From Vicia villosa (lineage: Eukaryota > Streptophyta > Magnoliopsida > Fabales > Fabaceae): a DNA stretch of 64,000 nt. The stretch covers positions 434,001-498,000 of the forward strand of contig NW_026705418.1 in the NCBI RefSeq assembly GCF_029867415.1, given 5' to 3'. The notes beneath the pieces are model-generated. The model was given only the letters and a program-made list of their open reading frames with translations, made no database searches and had not been told where the DNA came from. The translations under genes and the position numbers were made by a program. Positions 57,631 through 64,000 of this stretch are shown here, piece by piece. Position 1 is the first letter of the stretch. Each line of letters opens with the position of its first letter.

Positions 57631-59364
57631 GATAAAGATGTAAAACTAGACTTGCATAGATTTGCCCCTGCTAGTAGGAACTTTGGAAAGATTCGCCTCG
57701 CGAGGGCTTTATGAGATGTACACTATGGGCGATATGCCCCCAGTAATCATAGGCTCAAGACAGTGTCCCATGTTGATTGGGGAGTAGCTTTAGATATACT
57801 TGGATGTATGCCCCTGATTGTTCGAGCATCCATGAGAGATTCTCGGAATCTTGACTTGATTGCCCCCAGATTGATCGGGAAATAGTATGAAACCCACTTG
57901 GGATATATGCCTTTGACTGTTTGTCATTTGAGAGATTCTTGGAATCTTGACTTGATTGCCTCAGATTGATTGGGCAAAACATGTCATGCCCCTTGTATAC
58001 GTAAGAGACATGGCTTCTTGGAGTGATTTTGTTTGTCGGGATAACTTTCAGTCATTAGCCATACCCTGTGCAAATTTATTCTGATGCTAACATTTGAAAT
58101 TACGTAGCAGAATATGTTTAATAATGAATTCATGAGATGCAATGCATACGTTTGTCTTGAGTTTTAAAAAAACATTAAAACAAGAGATGTAAAAGCGTGA
58201 TATTTGTAAAACATGCTATTTTTTGTAGAAGCGAAATATCCACTCAGCATTTTAGTAAACCTTAAGGAGTCGGGATACCTTTTTGGTGACAGTATGCTTT
58301 CGAACTAACCATGCTTCAGTTAGGACTTTCAAGGGTTGTAACGTGGCTTGGTTCACGGTTTTAAGAAACAAAAGATAAAGGCTCAAAGTTTATTTATACC
58401 CATCCCCTTCTTCGTGATGTTCTTCATTCCTAAGCTCAGTTGGTTCGACTTATGCATTCAGGTTCCAAGAGACTTTTGGATTTGCGCCTTTGATAATGTT
58501 GATGGTTCGCAAACAAAGAGAACTTTTGAGATGGCAGTCACTTCTTCCTTTTGGTAGTCACAACTTTGAGTTGTTCAAGAATTTATTGACTTCTCTCTTT
58601 TTTTTCATCTTTTTGATATCCCTAACTTTTGTCTGAACTGTCTCTTTTGAGCTTACAGTCAGCGGGATGCCTTGATTTTTGCCTAAGTCTTTTTTTTTAA
58701 TTTTTGACTTAGCAGGCTTTTCTTTGTATATATGTTTTTTCCATTTTTCTCTTTTTGAAAGATAATGACTGCCTTGTTTGATGATTGATGAACCGTCATT
58801 GTCTTTTGATTGACATCTCCGACACTTCTTTGATGTGTGCGGATGAACGCTTGTGATTGAAACCTTTGTTGAAAGGTGTACTGAATGATTCTCTTAAAAT
58901 AGAATGCACAGCCAGATTAACTGAGAACTACCCTGCCCCAGGTTATGATCGAGGGTTTTGAATCAGGACAAGAAAGAAACTTCTACTTCTTAGGCTCAAA
59001 AGGGGTTGACGAGGGATTAACATCCTTATATCTCCACTGTTTAGGAATTGAAACAATGCATGTACATCGTCAGCATAGTCTGTTCAAAAGCATACTATAT
59101 GAGGTTGCGGTATCGTTCTCGTCATCCTCCCTTAAAAGGCTTACAGCTTAGCCGGAGTTGAGTATCACAAAACATATGCAGAGTAACGACATAATTTAAA
59201 AAGAGTGATAGCGAAATAATTTATTCAAGACAAACATATGCAATGCACTGATGATGATTATTAAAACAAATAATGTCTATCATAATTGGAGTGTTTAAAC
59301 AAACAGAATAGAAATTGCAAATGAAAGTAAATCTAATGATCTAAAAAGTTCATCCTTCTAGGTA
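57631..59364 (-). other. Element D 3' UTR, part right of the B insertion
   Basis: Begins with the right GATAA copy. Non-coding. A roughly 95 bp-spaced pair of similar segments (57799-57880 and 57900-57975) each holds AGATTC-NNN-GAATCT hairpins (57837-57851, 57933-57947). Post-pol stem-loops lie at 58634-58712. The plus-strand frames at 58348 and 58945 are antisense to the element and unsupported. Confidence 0.65.
58634..58712 (-). repeat. Two decayed post-pol stem-loops of element D
   Basis: CTAAGTC/GACTTAG (58712-58706 with 58689-58683) is a perfect 7 bp stem although its loop is now A/T-rich. TGACTGT pairs with ACAGTTCA (58661-58655 with 58641-58634) with one bulge. Each is followed by a GGCAAAAA-like tail (AGACAAAA in the second). 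Confidence 0.68.
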
Positions 59365-60552
59365 TTAATCAATCTTTTTGTGATTAGGCATAGGAGTAGT
59401 GATCACCACAGGAGTCTTGGGATGATAGAATTCAATTTCACCAGCATCGATCATGTCTTGAATCTTGTTCTTCAATGGCCAATAATCATTCGTATCATGC
59501 CCAGGGCTATTGGAGTGATATGCGCACCTCGCATTGGGCTTGTAGCTAGGGGCGGAAGTGTTAGGCTTTACAGGAGGATCCCTTAAAGTAATCAAGTTCT
59601 CTCTCAGCAAATGTTGTAATGCCTGAGCCAGTGACATGTTGATCTTTGTAAACTGACGTTTAGATGTATCTGACTTGTGTCTTTGTTGCGGAGCTAGGGT
59701 AGAGGTCAGAACTGTCCCCATAGATTTGTTATGTTCATCGTGATCTTTCTGGTCGTACACAGTGTGAGGTTTCTCAGGAGAGTGGCAGTCAATGGTCTTG
59801 TCATCGATTAAGTCTTGGATCTTATTCTTTAGTGTCCAACAGTTATTAGTGTCATGTCCAGGACTATCAGAGTGATACGCACACCTTGCATTAGGATTAT
59901 AACGAGAAGAGGAAGTACTAGGATTCCTCGGAGGATCCTTCAAAGTGATTAGCCCTTTCTTCAGCAATTGTTGCAACGCTTCGGCCAGAGTCATATTGAT
60001 CTTTGCGAATTGGCGCTTAGGTGTATCTGACTTGTGTCTTTGTTGTTGAACTGGTGTAGAGATTAGAATTGTCCCCACAGATTGGTTGGGTTCATTGCGA
60101 CCTTTCCGATTGTACCCAGTATTGGCCATATGAGGTTTCTCAGGTGAATTGAAGTCAATGATCTTGCAATCAATGAGGTCTTGGATCATGTGCTTCAACG
60201 GTCCACAATCCTCTGTATCATGACCAGGACTGTTTGAATGATAAGCACATCTTGCATGGTACTTGTACCCAGGAGCGGGATTAGTAGGAAGTGAATATGG
60301 AGGCAATAGAGTTATCAAGTTCTGATTGAGCAGTTGTTGCAGAGCTTGAGACAGCGGCATATGTAATGGAGTAAATGACCGCTTAGGCTTGGATCTCTGA
60401 TTATCTTGACCACCTTGATACTTATATTGATTCTTCTCCTTCTCGATCAGAAGTGCCTTCAATTCTTCTTGCCCCTTGGCCAAGTGAAAGATTACTTTTT
60501 GGAACTGGTTATTCTGAGCCTGAAGATTTTTGACAGATTGTTCGAGATCCAT
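59365..60552 (-). CDS. Element D gag remnant with triplicated Cys/His module
   Basis: About 395 codons from the ATG at 60552, which matches the element C gag start (the frame extends upstream to 60615). After the N-terminal coiled coil, the main gag domain is missing. Instead a ~120-residue module is repeated three times with about 359-367 bp spacing: a basic segment, a MSLAQALQ-type helix, a Cys/His knuckle of form CAYHSNSPGH-x4-C, and a (K/M)IQDLID helix. Knuckles lie near 60250, 59880 and 59525. The third has Tyr in place of the last Cys. The frame stops where element C gag continues; no protease follows. It could be a zinc-binding, RNA-binding protein or a relic, but three open modules argue against pure decay. 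Confidence 0.82.
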   Translation of the reverse strand: MDLEQSVKNLQAQNNQFQKVIFHLAKGQEELKALLIEKEKNQYKYQGGQDNQRSKPKRSFTPLHMPLSQALQQLLNQNLITLLPPYSLPTNPAPGYKYHARCAYHSNSPGHDTEDCGPLKHMIQDLIDCKIIDFNSPEKPHMANTGYNRKGRNEPNQSVGTILISTPVQQQRHKSDTPKRQFAKINMTLAEALQQLLKKGLITLKDPPRNPSTSSSRYNPNARCAYHSDSPGHDTNNCWTLKNKIQDLIDDKTIDCHSPEKPHTVYDQKDHDEHNKSMGTVLTSTLAPQQRHKSDTSKRQFTKINMSLAQALQHLLRENLITLRDPPVKPNTSAPSYKPNARCAYHSNSPGHDTNDYWPLKNKIQDMIDAGEIEFYHPKTPVVITTPMPNHKKID

Positions 60553-60818
60553 CTTTCTTACTGAAATAAACAGCGGAAAGATGAGGCATTTGTTTTTATG
60601 AAACCTGTGATGCAATGTTTATGAATGCATGATTATGCATATGCAATGATCTCAAGGAGTTAAAGGCCTTTTAACACATTTAAAAGAAAAGAAAAGTAGA
60701 AGCAAAAATAAATTAATTATTTTAAATAAAAACCAGTGTATTATATGTTTTTTTTTTACTATTATTTTTTGAAGTTACATTAAAGAAATACTAAATAATA
60801 AATAAAATATAAAAAGAA
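60553..60818 (-). other. Spacer between ORF1 and gag of element D
   Basis: AT-rich; closely matches element C 48521-48794 with small indels. No ORF. Confidence 0.6.
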
Positions 60819-62279
60819 TCATTCTTCAAGTCGGCGCTTTCTCTTTAATCCTCTGATTTCCTCTTTATGGGCTTTGACCATCTCGTTCTTTTCTTGAATA
60901 AGCCTATCAATCTCTAGCTCCCATGATTGTATCTGATCAGGTGAGATGAAGTCTTCAATCTTCCACTTGCGAGAGAAATAGTCAAGCATACTATCTCGTT
61001 CTTTAGCATTAGCCACTAATACTGCTTTTTCTGCTTCAACCTTTTGTAGACGCTTCTCAAGATCAGCCTTTTCTTGTCTTAAATGAGCCACGGTGGTAGC
61101 AAGGTCTTCGTTTGGAGCGGGTACATAAGGCTCCAACTCTATGTGAACCTCGGGAGGAGTGATCCTCGGAACAACGGGTGTGTCAGATGGATGTGGTATG
61201 CCAAACTCGACGACTCGGTCATAAATCCATTTAAAGTAAAGATCTGAAGGAGTATCGATCCTCATTCCCAATTCTCTTGCACCCACCTTTTTTACTTCAT
61301 ACCAAGCTTTAATGAAGCGATTCTTCTTTTCAGTTGTATCTGAACCATAGTCAAAATTTTCCGCACTAAGATATATGGAGCGGGGCTTATCTTTCAAAGC
61401 AAAACCAAACTGATGTCGAGCAAGTATAGGGTTATAGGTAATTCCTCCATGGATGCCAAGAAGAGGCACATTAGGGAACTCTCCACAGCGGTCATATAAC
61501 TGAACTCCCTCGAATTTCTTTGGATACCAAATGATGTCGTCGTATGAAAGCTCCATAATCCTTTGAATCTAAGTCAAACCTTCTTCATTCTTTATCGAGG
61601 ATCGGGGTAAGTGAGAAATAAACCACTTATGTAAGAGAGGGATGCACCCTAGAACACAACCTCGTCTCTTTGTTACTCTAGCGTTGATGGAATGCAATAA
61701 ATCACCAAGTAGAGTAGGAACAGGATTCTTGCTAAGGAAGATTTTGATAGCAGCCCTATCAACAACTTTGTCGCAGCGGTGAAAAAGAACTTGTCCATAT
61801 ATCAACAGGGTTAGAACACTTTCCAAGGCATCCATGCTTAAAGCTTTAGCAAAGATCTTAGCTTTCTCGATCAAGAAATCCATAGGTTTCCCAGAGTAGT
61901 CTCTTTTGTTGATCCAAACTTTGTTAATTTCTGATCTTGGTAGGTGTAGAGCAGCAGCAATGTCTTCCAACTTAGGACCTCCTTCCTCACCAGTGTAATG
62001 GATTTGATCAGGTATGGGCATGTCCATTATGTAAGAGAATTCTTCCAATGTAGGTACCAGTTGAAAATCTCTATAAGTGAAGCAATGGAGAAGAGGATCA
62101 TAAAATTGCATCATAGAGTTGAGGAGGGCTTCATCCACTTTGGTTCGCATTAAACTCATCAGTTTGTTGAGAGATTCAGAAAGAACAAGAGAACCAGTAA
62201 TATCATCACATAAGAGTCTTAATGCAGTAGGTACCTTCTTGAAGTTGAGGAAGAAAGGTTTTCTGATTAGGATTCCCAT
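60819..62279 (-). pseudogene. Element D ORF1 (single nonsense codon)
   Basis: Nearly identical to element C ORF1 over its full length. One in-frame TAG at 61571-61569 replaces a Trp codon, splitting it into 236 and about 249 codons. TGG to TAG is the change expected from deamination of methylated cytosine, common in silenced plant transposons. No other lesion was seen. Domains as in C: globular N-terminal part and C-terminal coiled coil. Confidence 0.9.
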
Positions 62280-62986
62280 TATTTAAATAACCTACAAAAC
62301 AAATTATGGTTAAAAGACCTTTTTCTCCTTGAGATGAGTTAGCCATGTCATGAATGCATGTATGCATGATGCATCACAGAAAAACAAATCCATACAAATC
62401 ACACAATTTTTGGCTTAAGGCTTGCATGGAGTTTAGATCAGGTGTCCTTCCCAAGGGTATTTCTATGGATAAGGAGATTTCAGCAACGGGTTCTATAAGT
62501 TATCCAGAATTGTCAGCCCTTCTAAAGCACCCTCGGACATGATGCATTCGCACCATGCAATGATACTTTGAGAAAGAACCTATCTGAATTGTAGTATCGG
62601 GTAGCGACTAGTCCTTAACATTTGTCAAGGGTAGTCCCCCCACTACGTTCCTAAAGGCCAGGATGGGTTAAGGGTAACTAAAGGTCCTTGAGCTCCGGCG
62701 CACCCACAGACACATACATAGACCCCCCTCATTTGAGAAAGGTGTGCATATGCTATGGAGTCCTAACTCAAACGTGAACTTCATATTGACTCATCTCCCA
62801 CATATGTGAAAGAGGTCGCCATGACTATGCCACTCCTAATCTTAAGTGTTCTTGAATCCGGGAATAGGATTCGTCCTTCAATTTTCCCAAAACGCCCCTG
62901 AAAGATAAAACAAACAAAGCAAACAATAGAAAACATTTAAGTGAATCCTAAACTTTTAAGGTAACCCCTCTTTTATCGAATTTTGA
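62280..62986 (-). other. Element D 5' leader
   Basis: Untranslated; conserved leader block at 62641-62669. Differs from the element C leader by scattered substitutions. No ORF. Confidence 0.65.
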
Positions 62987-63004
62987 TCCCCAGCAGAGTC
63001 GCCA
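62987..63004 (-). promoter_or_regulatory. Primer binding site of element D
   Basis: Minus-strand TGGCGACTCTGCTGGGGA, identical to element C. Confidence 0.88.
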
Positions 63005-63008
63005 GTTC

Positions 63009-64000
63009 TGTAATACGGTGAACTGACTTTTTAATAATCGAAATGTCGCGGTAAGCAAGAGTCGCCACCGACTTTTATTTTATCCAAACAGGTTCGGAAA
63101 GGCAAAAAGAAACAGAAAAAAACCTTTTAAAAGAAATCTAAGTTCGGGGGGTAATTTATGCAAAGGGAAGGTGTAAGGCACCCTTTGCATCCATGGTTTT
63201 CCATGGGCTCTTAATTGCTTTGCTTGCTCGTTTGTTTTTTTAGAAGAAGTAGATGAAAGAAAAAAAGTGGACTTTAGCTCGTAAATGAGCGTAGCCAGTT
63301 TTCGAAGAATTGTGAGAAAGAATATTAAAGATGAGCATTGCAAGGCAATTAGGGGCAATTACCTTAAACTCAGATGATAGGTCTCTTTTTAGCCTTTCAG
63401 AATGAAAGGGTCTATCCTTGCCATAAGAGGGCAGGAAGCCTTTCGTTTGGAGGTTGAAGGGTCGTCGAAGCATCCTTTGCCATGAGACTGTCCCATGCCA
63501 TAGAAGGGCAGGTAGTCTAAGGCAAGAATCAGAATAAGCCATTTTCGTAGGCAACCAGAGGATACCTCAGCCTTTTCCGTAGGCAACTTCCGAGGGTCGA
63601 GGTCATATTTGTGTATCGAAGGCAGCATCATTTAGGGTCGCATGACCTTTATTTATCGGGGCAGCATGGCTGAGGTATCCTCGTATTCGAGGGACTTGGC
63701 TTATTCTGCAAAAAAACACAAAGGCAACAGGCAACAAGCAACAAGGCAACAGAGAGGTTACCCCAAAAGCGTGCGTGTGTGCACCAATCACGTGATTTGA
63801 TTCAGTTATTTATCTTGTAATTAGTCATTCTAGGTTCAATTCGAGGTTATCACTCCCTAAATTACTAACCACACAAATAATATAAGGCAAGAAACAGTAA
63901 TACGGGGGAGGGGACAATGAAACCAGCGGATCCCTTAATCAGGGTTTGACACAAGTAATAATAAAGCAGGAAAATATAAGGTTAGGGTTTAGGGTTACCA
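63009..64000 (-). repeat. Element D 5' LTR, 3' part (continues past window)
   Basis: Ends CCGTATTACA at 63009 (minus strand). The 992 bp visible closely match the corresponding end of solo LTR F (4453 onward), with a few substitutions and a different GGCAACA repeat count. ATCACGTGAT at 63787-63796. Confidence 0.93.

Larger units (their letters stand above)
11051..64000 (-). mobile_element. Element D: deleted, non-autonomous Ogre derivative (split by element B)
   Basis: Read on the minus strand from the right edge: 5' LTR (63009 to beyond 64000), PBS, leader, ORF1, gag remnant, 3' UTR. It is interrupted by B (12945-57630 plus the duplicated GATAA), continues in the 3' UTR with its tandem array, and ends with a PPT and a truncated 3' LTR (11051-11536). 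Protease, RT, RNase H and integrase are absent: gag breaks off near 59365 and is followed directly by post-pol hairpin sequence. It could move only with enzymes supplied by another element. Confidence 0.85.

Overview
This window is wholly made of nested LTR retrotransposons; I found no host gene. The best guess is a large-genome legume, tribe Fabeae (pea, vetch, lentil, grass-pea). Most of the DNA comes from Ogre-type (Ty3/gypsy, Tat lineage) elements. They show very long LTRs, an extra ORF upstream of gag, a short intron between protease and reverse transcriptase, a dual RNase H, and LTRs starting TGTCATACCCCAA. The left edge is a Maximus/SIRE-like Ty1/copia Sirevirus, also typical of this group. 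The taxon is an inference from element families.

Layout, left to right. (1) 1-4416, + strand: 3' end of a Sirevirus, with a frameshifted envelope-like ORF, a run of polypurine tracts and a complete 1.14 kb 3' LTR. (2) Element A, + strand: a truncated Ogre relic. It has integrase remnants at 4417-4452 and 8376-9077, a 3' UTR, and the first ~200 bp of its 3' LTR to ~11050. A solo Ogre LTR 'F' (4453-8375, minus, TSD AACAT) splits its integrase. (3) Element D, minus: a deletion derivative spanning 11051-12944 and 57636-64000 and running off the right edge. It keeps ORF1 (one nonsense codon), a gag remnant with a triplicated Cys/His module, and a long 3' UTR; protease and pol are absent. (4) Element B, + strand, 12945-57630, TSD GATAA: about 22.9 kb once its insertions are subtracted. 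Order: 5.1 kb LTR, PBS, ORF1, gag-pro, intron, RT-RNaseH-INT, 3' UTR, PPT, 5.1 kb LTR. Its gag-pro holds solo LTR 'E' (22989-26173, TSD GTGGG). Its 3' LTR holds element C. (5) Element C, minus, 36031-54638, TSD GTAAG: full length (18.6 kb) with nearly identical 3.65 kb LTRs, but pol has one frameshift and one nonsense codon.

Relative order of events from nesting: D is older than B, and B is older than both E and C. A is older than the Sirevirus and F.

The most interesting unexplained signal is in the 3' UTRs of A, B, C and D. Directly after pol lie two to four short stem-loops with a shared core (GAAAACCYGAAAGGGC, then AGGCAAAAA). Their outer stems differ from copy to copy yet stay self-complementary. 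Farther downstream each family has its own tandem array, and these units also fold as stem-loops with a constant loop and changing, compensating stems. This looks like a conserved RNA or DNA structure repeatedly rebuilt from different sequence. Two LTR families also carry a tRNA-like (A-box/B-box) module, one followed by a T-run.
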